Shown: positions 1 through 7,418 of the stretch, piece after piece
Layout: each line of letters opens with the position of its first letter
How positions within the stretch are numbered: position 1 is the stretch's first letter
From: CAZFYZ01 sp964523735
Lineage (GTDB): Bacteria; Armatimonadota; UBA5829
Assembly: GCA_964523735.1 (NCBI GenBank)
Contig: CAZFYZ010000012.1
Coordinates: 1 to 52,343 of the forward strand
Reading direction: 5' to 3'
Length of the DNA: 52,343 bases
The notes under the pieces: generated by a model
What the model was told of the DNA's origin: nothing
Database searches by the model: none
Seen by the model: the letters and a program-made list of their open reading frames with translations, nothing else
Made by a program: the position numbers and the translations under genes

Positions 1-867
1 CAGCCCGCCCGCGGTATCGTCCTCGTAGGCCAGAAGCTCCTTGACGTCCTCCGCCTCCTCGGGCTCCATCTCCTCGAGGATATCCTCCCGACGTTCGGCG
101 CTGATATCCCCCAGAACATCGGCGGCCTCGTCCGGCTCCATCTCTTCGAGGATATCCGCCGCCAACTCGTCTTCCAGGTCCTCGACTATCGAAGCCTGCA
201 CTTCGGGGTGCATCTCACCAAGCACGTCGGCGGCGGTCTCGACATCGAGCGTCTCCATAACATCCGTCCGCTGCTCCGGGTCAAGCTCGCTGACAATCCT
301 GGCGATGTCCGATGGGTGCAGCGCCGAGAGTCGCGCAGCGGACACCCTCAGCTTGAGCCGGCCCACCCCGCGCTCGAACGCCTCGACATCATGCCAGGCG
401 ATCACCTTCGATCCGGGCTTGACCTTGATGACCTTCGCCAGCTTGTCGAGAAAGTGCATCAACCCCATCCGCCGCGCCAGACCGCGCATGCCGGTATCAA
501 CGCCCACGAGATACAGCAGCCCGCCGGAGGGCTCGATGCGGACGTCGTTCACCCGGACAACGCGGTAATCGTGGATATCCACGATCTGCTTATCCATCAC
601 ATTCGTTGCCAGCAGCAGATCCTCGTCAGTGATCTCGTATTCCTTGACCTCATCGACCGGCACAGCAAGGGAGAACTGCTCGGTGTCAGGCTCATAGTTG
701 AAGCACTCATAGGTGATGTCGCGCGTGCGCCGTCTCGAGACCTTCACCACGACAGCCGATATCACGGGCAGATGCGGCGCGGGTGAAGCGACCAGATCCA
801 CCAGCTTCCCTAACTCCCGCCCCTCGGGATCCCGTATCAGTTGTCCGATCACGTAAGAGAGATACAT
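1..867 (-). CDS. mgtE: Magnesium transporter MgtE, cytoplasmic N-terminal part (3' end outside window)
   Basis: The minus strand is open from an ATG at 867 to the window edge, giving 289 residues of a longer protein. The first ~130 residues look like PRC-barrel modules: VIGQLIRDPEGRELGKLVDL at the start and a second block beginning near LLATNVMDKQIVDIHDYRVV. Residues ~175-280 form the acidic superhelical MgtE N domain, with repeats such as LEEMEPDEAADVLG. The last residues, EDDTAGGL, are the motif that opens the CBS-domain pair in MgtE, so the CBS and membrane parts lie beyond position 1. MgtE proteins are inner-membrane Mg2+ channels gated by cytoplasmic Mg2+. A PRC-barrel in front of MgtE_N is a known variant. 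The ribosome site is weak (AAAGGG upstream). Confident on family; transport activity is inferred. Confidence 0.9.
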   Translation of the reverse strand, partial: MYLSYVIGQLIRDPEGRELGKLVDLVASPAPHLPVISAVVVKVSRRRTRDITYECFNYEPDTEQFSLAVPVDEVKEYEITDEDLLLATNVMDKQIVDIHDYRVVRVNDVRIEPSGGLLYLVGVDTGMRGLARRMGLMHFLDKLAKVIKVKPGSKVIAWHDVEAFERGVGRLKLRVSAARLSALHPSDIARIVSELDPEQRTDVMETLDVETAADVLGEMHPEVQASIVEDLEDELAADILEEMEPDEAADVLGDISAERREDILEEMEPEEAEDVKELLAYEDDTAGGL

Positions 868-1047
868 GCTGCCCTTTACTTTACCCCTCACCCCCACCCT
901 AAGTCAATGTCAACCCGCTGGCTGCCGCCCACCCTACCTGACACCTGAACGTAGTGCCCAACCAAGACAATGAGCGGACCTATCCAAGCGGTCGGGGGCG
1001 GTCCCACTCCGGGCGGGCCCAGGCATTTGTGGCGGGCGGACAAGTAT

Positions 1048-1641
1048 CTAGGAAGGGGCCTTGGCTTCCTCTATAAGCCGATTCACGAGTTGGTAGACCT
1101 CGTCAGCATCTGAAATGTCGCGAAACGCTGGCGGTTGGTGCTGAGCCTCGGCGCTTGAGAGACCTGGAGTCCACAAACGTGAAGCCGCTGTGGGGTTGCC
1201 GAAGGTCAGGGTCCCAGTGCCACCATGTCCAATACTCTTGCTAATAGCGGGGATGGAGCCCAGACTTACTGCAAGCAGATCTCTTCGCCGAAGCTTGGTC
1301 ACAAACAGCAGCCGTCTGTTCGTCACGGCGTAGTAGGTGCTCTGCTTCCACCACCAACCACAGATGAAGCGCCCGACCAGCATGTAGAGACCGACTGCGG
1401 CAATCACTGCGAAAAGAAGCAGTCCGACTGGGAACGGGGCATGGCCAGCGCGGAAGGCGTCCCATGCACGCGGGACCATATAGGCGCACCACACCAAACC
1501 GAAGGGCAAGGAGAAGATGTCACCCCGCGAGAACAGCACGTTGGGGTCCGGCTGGCCCACCCACAGTATCTTCTCGTCCTGCAGCAGGTCGTCGCCAAGC
1601 ATCTGCTGCATCGTGAACTCGTCCAAGGACCTGTTGTCCAT
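1048..1641 (-). CDS. Membrane protein with bacterial PH-like domain
   Basis: 197 residues, ATG preceded by a good AGAGGAGG site. The N-terminal part contains EKILWVGQPDP, typical of the opening of bacterial PH-domain membrane proteins (bPH/YdbS-type). Two hydrophobic stretches follow at about residues 45-62 and 68-95. The segment YYAVTNRRLLFVTK just after them is the hallmark strand of the bacterial PH fold. Such proteins sit in the inner membrane and their role is mostly unknown. It is followed 13 bases upstream by the methyltransferase stop, so it may be the second gene of that transcript. No enzymatic residues are seen. Confidence 0.7.
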   Translation of the reverse strand: MDNRSLDEFTMQQMLGDDLLQDEKILWVGQPDPNVLFSRGDIFSLPFGLVWCAYMVPRAWDAFRAGHAPFPVGLLLFAVIAAVGLYMLVGRFICGWWWKQSTYYAVTNRRLLFVTKLRRRDLLAVSLGSIPAISKSIGHGGTGTLTFGNPTAASRLWTPGLSSAEAQHQPPAFRDISDADEVYQLVNRLIEEAKAPS

Positions 1642-1654
1642 GACGGTGCCTCCT

Positions 1655-2473
1655 CTACCTGAAAAACACCATCACATATTCGTGCTTGAAGACGTAGAAT
1701 CCCCCCGACAGCGCGCGGTATCGCCAGAGGTTGTTGTTCTTGCCCTTGGCGATCTCGTTGCCCTCGATGTTCTTGACGATGATGGACTTGATCTTGAAGC
1801 CGGCCTGCTGCATCACGCTCATGCACTTGAACCCGAGCGGATCAAGTTCGCCGGCGCAGTACTTGTCGCCGATCACCAGGATAGCGAAGCGGCCGTCTTC
1901 AAGCGTGTCATACGCGTTACCTGCAACAAGGGCGAATGACTTGAGGAAGTGTTCTGTCGAGTCGCAGTTGGAGAGGTCGGAGTCAAGCTCGCTGAACTTG
2001 ATGATGTCCGCATATGGCGGGTGCAGGATCGCAAGCTGTGAGCCGCATGTCCCCATCTCCTGCAGATTCTTGAGGACCTTCTCCCTAGTGCTCGTCGAGG
2101 TGGAGTCGCCCTGAATCAGCCTGATGCGTCCGTCCAGCGCCTCCGGTGGGAGCTTGCCACGCACGTGCTCAACTAACTCCGGCTTCAGCTCCACCCCAAT
2201 CAGTCGTCGATCAAGATTGGCTGCCTCGATCGCGGATGTTCCCGAGCCCAGGAACCAGTCAACCACGATATCGTCGGGCTTTGTGTACCGCCGCATCACC
2301 TGGTTGGCGATCTGGGGTATGAAGTTGCCGTGGTAGTCGAACTTGTGCCCGTCGGTCCTGGTGCGGCCTTTGAGGAGCCAAAGGGAATCGGTGAGGATGT
2401 CGTCGTAGTCTTTCCAGTTGGCAAGGTCGATATCGCTGTAGCTAAGCTCGTGCGGGCGTCTCTTGTCTTCCAC
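1655..2473 (-). CDS. Solitary DNA methyltransferase (N6-adenine/N4-cytosine type)
   Basis: 272 residues starting with GTG at 2473. The AdoMet-binding motif DWFLGSGTSAIEA (about residues 70-82) comes before the catalytic motif HPPY (about 150-153), where most N-methyltransferases have DPPY or NPPY. The N-terminal DYHGNFIPQ block is typical of a solitary N6_N4_Mtase family. The order motif I then IV with little room for a target-recognition domain suggests gamma-like topology. No restriction enzyme gene lies nearby, so it is probably an orphan regulator or housekeeping methylase. No Shine-Dalgarno site is visible, and a -10 box ends only seven bases upstream of the start, which suggests a leaderless mRNA. 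Target sequence cannot be told from here. Confidence 0.85.
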   Translation of the reverse strand: MEDKRRPHELSYSDIDLANWKDYDDILTDSLWLLKGRTRTDGHKFDYHGNFIPQIANQVMRRYTKPDDIVVDWFLGSGTSAIEAANLDRRLIGVELKPELVEHVRGKLPPEALDGRIRLIQGDSTSTSTREKVLKNLQEMGTCGSQLAILHPPYADIIKFSELDSDLSNCDSTEHFLKSFALVAGNAYDTLEDGRFAILVIGDKYCAGELDPLGFKCMSVMQQAGFKIKSIIVKNIEGNEIAKGKNNNLWRYRALSGGFYVFKHEYVMVFFR

Positions 2474-2479
2474 GCCCCA

Positions 2480-2509
2480 ATTCTAGCAACGCATCATCTG
2501 CAAGGTCAA
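2480..2509 (-). promoter_or_regulatory. Sigma-70-type promoter of the methyltransferase gene
   Basis: On the minus strand TTGACC (2509-2504) and TAGAAT (2485-2480) are separated by 18 bases, with TGC in front of the -10 box (extended -10). The expected transcription start is at or within a base or two of the GTG start codon at 2473. Confidence 0.6.
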
Positions 2510-2537
2510 GACGCAAGCACGGTTAGCCCTGCTGTGG

Positions 2538-2543
2538 TATAAT
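2538..2543 (+). promoter_or_regulatory. Extended -10 promoter of the DUF4446 gene
   Basis: A perfect TATAAT preceded by TGG (extended -10). No good -35 box is seen 16-18 bases upstream. The transcript would start near 2550, about 30 bases before the chosen ATG. It is divergent from the methyltransferase promoter. Confidence 0.6.
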
Positions 2544-2579
2544 GAAGCTCAGAGACTGTTCCGGGGGGAGAAGTTGCAC

Positions 2580-3101
2580 ATGGGTGTGCTACACGAGATT
2601 GTAGCCGACTACAGCGTTTACTTTGTTGCAGGGTTGATTGCCCTCGTACTGATATCACTGGCTCATTCAGTACTCGTTTCCCGAAGACTGGCCCGGCTTC
2701 ATCGTCGGTTCAACAACAAGCTTGCCGACGGCAGTGTGGGTGAGATTATAGAATGCCTCAACCAGCAGGTGGATTCGCTGGTGCGCGTGGAGTCACGGCT
2801 AGACCAGATCAACGCCGAGCAGGCGAGACAGGGATCAGATCTGGCCGGCTGCGTCCAGAGCGTGGGTATGGTTCGTTTCGACGCCTACGATGACGTGGGG
2901 GGCGAACAGAGTTTCGCGGTCGTGCTGCTCGACCGCAATCGTTCCGGTGTGGCTATTTCCAGCCTCTACGGGCGGCAAGATTCGCGGTTCTATGCCAAAG
3001 CTATCACGAATGGCGTTAGCGAACGGGCTCTCTCAGACGAGGAGCAGATGGCCATGGCCAAAGCTCTGGGCGAGTGTGAGACCGCGGGCATAAGAGCATA
3101 G
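2580..3101 (+). CDS. DUF4446 family membrane-anchored protein
   Basis: 173 residues. The ATG at 2580 lies 9 bases after GGGGGAG; a TTG at 2574 is also possible but is only 3 bases from that site. One transmembrane helix spans about residues 10-30. A coiled-coil-like stretch (LNQQVDSLVRVESRLDQINA) follows, then the conserved C-terminal block VGMVRFDAYDDVGGEQSFAV, the signature of DUF4446, ending with SSLYGRQDSRFYAKAI. The family is common in Firmicutes and relatives and its function is unknown. It is followed by a hairpin terminator. Confidence 0.85.
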   Translation: MGVLHEIVADYSVYFVAGLIALVLISLAHSVLVSRRLARLHRRFNNKLADGSVGEIIECLNQQVDSLVRVESRLDQINAEQARQGSDLAGCVQSVGMVRFDAYDDVGGEQSFAVVLLDRNRSGVAISSLYGRQDSRFYAKAITNGVSERALSDEEQMAMAKALGECETAGIRA

Positions 3102-3138
3102 ACAGAGCGGCAACCGCACCGGCCTCGTCAGCAGCGCG

Positions 3139-3160
3139 CCTCCGGACCTGAGTCCGGAGG
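3139..3160 (+). terminator. Perfect 9-bp hairpin after the DUF4446 gene
   Basis: CCTCCGGAC, loop CTGA, GTCCGGAGG. There is no clear T tract, so termination efficiency is uncertain. Confidence 0.5.
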
Positions 3161-3210
3161 GCATTCCATCGATCTTCTCTTGCCGGCTATCCGCCGGATG
3201 GGGACTAGGG

Positions 3211-3840
3211 TTGATTCAGAACTTGTCCAAGTCAGGATCGTATATCGCGAGCGGTGAAGACCAGTTCGATGAGCATGCCGTCATCGAGCGCTGCAAAGCG
3301 GGCGATCTCGCGGCATTCGACGAGCTTGTCAAGCACTACGAGAAGCGCGTATTCAACTGTGCCCTGCGCATCGCTGGCAACTACAATGACGCCTCGGATG
3401 TGGCGCAGGAAGCGTTCATCCGCGCGTTCAGCTCCATCCAGACCTTCCGCGGCGATGCCAAGTTCGCCACCTGGATCTACCGCATAGTCACCAACGTCTA
3501 CCTCGACGAGCGCAAGAAGTCCAAAGCGCACAGGACAATGTCGCTCGATGATTCCATAGAACTCGATGAGAACTCTGTAACCCGGCAGATCGAAGATGAT
3601 AGTCCCACTCCCGATGAGGTTGTGGAAACAAAAGAGCGGGCGAAAATGCTGCAGGCCGCTATCAGCGCGCTGCCTGACTACCAGAAGATGATAGTCACGC
3701 TCTATCATCTGCAGCATCGCAGCTACGAGGAGATCGCCGAGATCCTAAGTCTGCCGATAGGCACGGTAAAGTCCCGGCTTAATCGCGCACGGATTGCTCT
3801 GGCGGAAAAACTCACTGCTGAGCCGGAACTTTTCGGCTAG
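3211..3840 (+). CDS. ECF sigma factor (RpoE/SigW-like)
   Basis: 209 residues, TTG start at 3211 shortly after ACTAGGG; no in-frame ATG occurs before the conserved region. Region 2 runs from about residue 25 to 105, with DVAQEAFIRAFSSIQTF and the FATWIYRIVTNVYLDERKK segment. Region 4 is at about 150-205, with SALPDYQKMIVTLYHLQ and the helix-turn-helix YEEIAEILSLPIGTVKSRL. Both regions are complete. The next gene encodes its likely anti-sigma factor, 196 bases downstream, an unusually long spacer for such a pair. The regulon is not known. Confidence 0.93.
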   Translation: MIQNLSKSGSYIASGEDQFDEHAVIERCKAGDLAAFDELVKHYEKRVFNCALRIAGNYNDASDVAQEAFIRAFSSIQTFRGDAKFATWIYRIVTNVYLDERKKSKAHRTMSLDDSIELDENSVTRQIEDDSPTPDEVVETKERAKMLQAAISALPDYQKMIVTLYHLQHRSYEEIAEILSLPIGTVKSRLNRARIALAEKLTAEPELFG

Positions 3841-3914
3841 CCACCAAGTCTAGCAATTGGAGCCACAAGCAAGCACAGGAGCAGGCTGTTCGGGCAAGAC
3901 GCCGGATAGACAGC

Positions 3915-4013
3915 TGTTGCATGTACAGCGGGCAGGCCGTTGCATGTCTATAGCACGGTTGGCGATTGCCAAAACAGAGCATGATGCGTATTGAGGCCGG
4001 TTATACACCGGCC
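3915..4013 (+). other. Sigma/anti-sigma intergenic spacer with direct repeat and hairpin
   Basis: Within the 3841-4036 spacer the nonamer GTTGCATGT occurs twice (3915-3923 and 3939-3947, 24 bases apart). A perfect 7-bp hairpin (GGCCGGT, loop TATAC, ACCGGCC; 3995-4013) lies just upstream of the anti-sigma ribosome site. They may set the ratio of the two proteins, but this is inference. Confidence 0.35.
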
Positions 4014-4036
4014 GGTGACAGGAGCACTGTGTTACT

Positions 4037-5005
4037 ATGAAATGCGGAAAGATCCGGGAGCTGTTCTCCAGCTACTTGGAGAGCGCCATGGATGGCAGGC
4101 AATCCGCGGAGTTTGAGGAGCATCTGGCAGGATGTGCAGATTGCCGCGCAGCCTACGAACGCGTCAACGCCACTGTCATGATGCTCGAAGAGATTCCGGA
4201 GGTGGAGCCGCCGGCGGATTTCCACGCGACCGTGATGGCGCGTGTTCAGGAAGCCCGACGTGCCGCACCGCAGCCGGTCAGGTGGTGGGCGATCGATTGG
4301 CAGCGCGTCTTCACTATTCGCGTGCCTGCCCGGGCCGCCGCGCTTGGCATTGCCGCTGTGCTTTTGGCTGCGATGGTAGTCCAGTTTACACCGCTGGGCG
4401 GCACCGTCGCCAACCTCTTTGGCATCGCGAAGCAAGGACCACAGCAACAGGTCATTGGCGATCAGGACAACCCGCGGCAGTGGGGGCCTTGGACTCCGAA
4501 GCCGAAGACCCAGGCTGGGCTGCAGATCATCATCCGAATGGAAGATGCCAATACCTACGCCATCGCCCTGGGTGCGGCCAGCAATGATGCGATTGCTTAC
4601 ACGCTCAGCGTGGATGGCGATAGCTATAGCCGCACGGTGAAGGCGAACGAGAAGTGGGTTGTCACTATGCCCGCTCCGAAGTCCGGCGTGACCGTAGCGA
4701 AGGTTGTCTGGAGGTTCCAGGACCTGAATCGCGAGGCGCAGGTCTTCCTGCCGGCCGAGATCAGCAGGAAAGAGATGCCAAGAAGCCTCTCTGTGGAAGA
4801 AACAAACGTACAGGACCTGCTGCAGAGACTGGCTCAGGAGTATGGGATCGCAATCATTGCATCCGGATACCTGCAGGTGAAGGTGCCGGGCGGGCAGATC
4901 AAGGATAGTTCGGCTGGCGACGCGCTCTACTACTTCCTGGAAGGCTCAGGAATGAGGATGACCGCTCTTTCGCAGTCGGTCTATGCGGTCGAACCTATCA
5001 GGTAG
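4037..5005 (+). CDS. Transmembrane anti-sigma factor with zinc-finger N-terminus and STN-like C-terminal domain
   Basis: 322 residues. The N-terminal cytoplasmic part is a putative zinc-finger (zf-HC2) with C3, H29 and C33-A-D-C36. One membrane helix spans about residues 98-117. The extracytoplasmic part carries a Trp/Pro stretch (QWGPWTPKPK), a beta-rich region, and at about 255-322 a sequence (NVQDLLQRLAQEYGIAIIAS ... GDALYYFLEGSGM) that resembles the STN/DUF4974 fold of secretins and FecR-type regulators. It follows an ECF sigma gene and should sequester that sigma factor at the membrane. The unusual C-terminal domain is a plausible sensor or periplasmic partner-binding site. Anti-sigma role is confident, STN assignment moderate. 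Confidence 0.8.
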   Translation: MKCGKIRELFSSYLESAMDGRQSAEFEEHLAGCADCRAAYERVNATVMMLEEIPEVEPPADFHATVMARVQEARRAAPQPVRWWAIDWQRVFTIRVPARAAALGIAAVLLAAMVVQFTPLGGTVANLFGIAKQGPQQQVIGDQDNPRQWGPWTPKPKTQAGLQIIIRMEDANTYAIALGAASNDAIAYTLSVDGDSYSRTVKANEKWVVTMPAPKSGVTVAKVVWRFQDLNREAQVFLPAEISRKEMPRSLSVEETNVQDLLQRLAQEYGIAIIASGYLQVKVPGGQIKDSSAGDALYYFLEGSGMRMTALSQSVYAVEPIR

Positions 5006-5026
5006 GTCAGCAATATAGCTTCATAC

Positions 5027-5062
5027 GGGGCACGGTGGCATTCCGACACCGTGCCCCTTTTT
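5027..5062 (+). terminator. Rho-independent terminator of the sigma/anti-sigma operon
   Basis: Perfect 11-bp stem GGGGCACGGTG / CACCGTGCCCC with a 9-base loop, followed by five T residues. Confidence 0.9.
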
Positions 5063-5101
5063 ACTGCGTCTAGCTAAAGCAGGAAAGCTAGCGCCCAGAC
5101 T

Positions 5102-5136
5102 CTAACTTCTAACTTCTAATGTCTAGCTTCTGGACG
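5102..5136 (+). repeat. Heptad array, CTAACTT type
   Basis: Five units in exact 7-base register: CTAACTT twice, then CTAATGT, CTAGCTT and CTGGACG. It lies between the terminator and the DUF4091 gene, with its last unit running into that gene's GGGGGG ribosome site. Confidence 0.7.
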
Positions 5137-5141
5137 GGGGG

Positions 5142-6818
5142 ATGGAATTGTCAGACTACGCTGTTCTGGCCTGGCAGCCGCTTCTGAGGCCACCGCAACC
5201 TTGCGAGCCGCCAGCGGTTGAGGCAGGCGTCTATAGTGTCCCACTGAAGGCTCTAAGCTGCCGCAATCAGATCACGTCGGTAATGGCACTCGTCATAGCT
5301 GATCGGCCGGCCGACTCGGCACGGCTTGTGTTTAGCGATCTCACCTCTGATGAGGGAAAGATCAGCGCTAGTTTTGTTCGCGCCCGGCGTATTGGCGGAG
5401 TTCCCACCACAGAAGCGGGCGTCTTTAGCGACCCTCTCTTCGATGTCGATGAGTTCGCGATAGAGAAGTGTGCTTCGTTCCACATCGGCGTTACCGTCCC
5501 CAAAGGCATTCCGGCAGGCGTCTACGTCGGTTCCGTAAGGCTCATCGTCGGGGGCGCCGAGGTTGCCTCGAACGTGATTGAGCTTGAGGTGGCGAACGTT
5601 GACCTACCGGACGTGCACGACTACACGTTCTTCCTGAACATCTGGCTGAACCCGGCGTCGGTTGCTCGCTTCCATAACGTGGAGCTGTGGTCGGATGACC
5701 ATTTTGGTCGCATGGCGCCATACATCAAGGACCTGGCTGAGCACGGGCAGAAGACGGTTGTCGCCCCAATCTGCTACCAGCCGTGGGGGACTCAGACCCC
5801 GGACCCGTACCCCAACCTCATCGGCTGGACGCGGCGCGGCGCCGAGTTCGAGTTCGACTTCTCTCTCTTTGACCGATACGTGGAACTCCACGAAGCTTGC
5901 GGAATCGATCGCACCATCCACTGCTACTCGGTTGTCCAGGGGCCAGGTGATCCTGACACGAGCGTGATCGAGTTCTTTGATGCAGATGCAGGCGAGCGCA
6001 GGCAGATCCAGACACATGTGGGCGACGACGCTTATGTATCCGCCTGGAGCGCTTTCTTCAGGGCATTCGCGGAGCATCTCAGAGGCAGGGACTGGCTCAA
6101 GAAGACTTACATTGCCTTCGACGAGAAGACTCCGGATGTCATGGACAAGCTGGTCTCTTTCATGAACCTGTATGCGCCAGATTTCCCGCTTGCCCTTGCC
6201 GGGGATGTCCTGGACAAGCACCTGGGCTTGATTGAGGATCTGTGCCTGCCCGGGCGGTACGATGAGCACGGCATGACGCGTTCGGTACCCACGGAGCGAT
6301 CGACCATCGAGGTGGCGCAGCTCCTTTGCTCTGAGGCTCAAGGTCGACCGCGCGACTGTGGCCGCAAGATGCTGACGACCTGCTATGTCTGCTGCGGGCC
6401 GGAGTGGCCGAACACATTCGTCTTCTCACCTCTGGTTGAGTCCCGGATGCTGCCGTTTCTCGCGCTTCAGGGAGGTTACGACGGCTTCCTGCGCTGGGCC
6501 TACAACGACTGGCCCCCCGATCCGTTCAGCCACCCCCAATGGGGTCCGTTCCCGACCGGCGACCTGTTCTTCGTCTATCCAGGTGAGAACGGCCCTATCT
6601 CGAGCCTGCGATGGGAGCAACTGCGCGAAGGGATAGCTGACTACGAGCTGGCGACGATTGCCTCCGCCAGCATCAGGGAACCAGACGAGATGGTAGACTA
6701 CGAGCAGGCCATCTCTCTCGCCTGCCGCAATCCTGACGGCCGCACGAAGTCCATCGGAGACATCGAGATCGCGCGAAGGCTGCTCATCCCTATAGCCGAG
6801 CATCAGACCAGGACTTAG
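5142..6818 (+). CDS. DUF4091 / GH123-like glycoside hydrolase family protein
   Basis: 558 residues, ATG after a G-rich site. The N-terminal ~150 residues are beta-rich (GIPAGVYVGSVRLIVGG), typical of the sandwich domain that precedes DUF4091. The central part has a TIM-barrel-like pattern with AFDEKTPDVMDKL, where the acidic pair DE is placed like the catalytic region of GH123 N-acetylgalactosaminidases. The C-terminal signature LRWEQLREGIADYELATIA is the DUF4091 hallmark. No signal peptide is seen, so it may act in the cytoplasm. It is separated by only 9 bases from the HD hydrolase gene and is probably co-transcribed. Substrate unknown. Confidence 0.85.
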   Translation: MELSDYAVLAWQPLLRPPQPCEPPAVEAGVYSVPLKALSCRNQITSVMALVIADRPADSARLVFSDLTSDEGKISASFVRARRIGGVPTTEAGVFSDPLFDVDEFAIEKCASFHIGVTVPKGIPAGVYVGSVRLIVGGAEVASNVIELEVANVDLPDVHDYTFFLNIWLNPASVARFHNVELWSDDHFGRMAPYIKDLAEHGQKTVVAPICYQPWGTQTPDPYPNLIGWTRRGAEFEFDFSLFDRYVELHEACGIDRTIHCYSVVQGPGDPDTSVIEFFDADAGERRQIQTHVGDDAYVSAWSAFFRAFAEHLRGRDWLKKTYIAFDEKTPDVMDKLVSFMNLYAPDFPLALAGDVLDKHLGLIEDLCLPGRYDEHGMTRSVPTERSTIEVAQLLCSEAQGRPRDCGRKMLTTCYVCCGPEWPNTFVFSPLVESRMLPFLALQGGYDGFLRWAYNDWPPDPFSHPQWGPFPTGDLFFVYPGENGPISSLRWEQLREGIADYELATIASASIREPDEMVDYEQAISLACRNPDGRTKSIGDIEIARRLLIPIAEHQTRT

Positions 6819-6827
6819 GGGGCTCGG

Positions 6828-7301
6828 ATGAACGCGAACAGGCTTGAGCGAGTCCGGCGCAAAGTAGACGATACGCTTCGCCTCCAGCACAATGCTCATG
6901 AGCGCAGGTGCGGGTTCGTTCACCTCTATGGCGTCTCAGCCATGTGCGCACTACTGGCGAAAAGGCGCGGACTGGACGCGGAGCTTTGCGCAACTGCTGG
7001 CATGCTTCACGACATCTGGACCTACAAGATCGGCGATTCCACGGGCCACGCAAGGCTGGGCGCCATCGAGGCGGAACGGATCCTGCGCGAATCTGGCGGA
7101 TATACGAGTGACGAGATCGCCATGATATGCGAAGCCGTAGCCAACCACAGCAAGAAGCGAGAGGTCCAGGACGATCTCAGTGAGCTGCTTAAGGACGCGG
7201 ACGTGCTGCAGCACTACCTCTACAATCCGTCGATGCCGATGCAGGAGTCACATCCGGCGAGGCTCGAGGGGCTTCTTAGGGAGACTGGCCTTCGCCGCTA
7301 G
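6828..7301 (+). CDS. HD-domain phosphohydrolase
   Basis: 157 residues, ATG preceded by GGGGGCTCGG. Metal-ligand motifs of the HD superfamily are visible: H at FVHLYGVS (about residue 28), the HD pair in GMLHDIWTYK (about 61-62), VANHSKK (about 106) and KDADVLQHY (D about 124). It is a minimal HD protein that would hydrolyse a phosphoester such as a nucleotide; the substrate cannot be told. It probably shares a transcript with the DUF4091 gene. Confidence 0.85.
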   Translation: MNANRLERVRRKVDDTLRLQHNAHERRCGFVHLYGVSAMCALLAKRRGLDAELCATAGMLHDIWTYKIGDSTGHARLGAIEAERILRESGGYTSDEIAMICEAVANHSKKREVQDDLSELLKDADVLQHYLYNPSMPMQESHPARLEGLLRETGLRR

Positions 7302-7319
7302 CGACGGACATGTAAAGCC

Positions 7320-7394
7320 GTTGTAGTCGGGGTTTCTGACCCCATCGACGATCACCTCATGCTCACTGAGGGCGTCGGAGACACCTGCTACAAC
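7320..7394 (+). repeat. Three-way-junction palindromic repeat, single copy
   Basis: Outer arms GTTGTAG (7320-7326) and CTACAAC (7388-7394) enclose a GGGGT/ACCCC hairpin (7329-7343) and a GGCGTC/GACACC hairpin with one mismatch (7371-7385). It lies between two convergent genes, so it could also act as a bidirectional terminator. Confidence 0.75.
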
Positions 7395-7418
7395 CCGTGC
7401 GAATCCATCCGGTTGCTT

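Noticed and set aside
41..786. Plus-strand open frames at the left edge
   Set aside because: They are shadows of the mgtE coding strand, with Ser/Arg-rich composition typical of antisense GC-rich frames.
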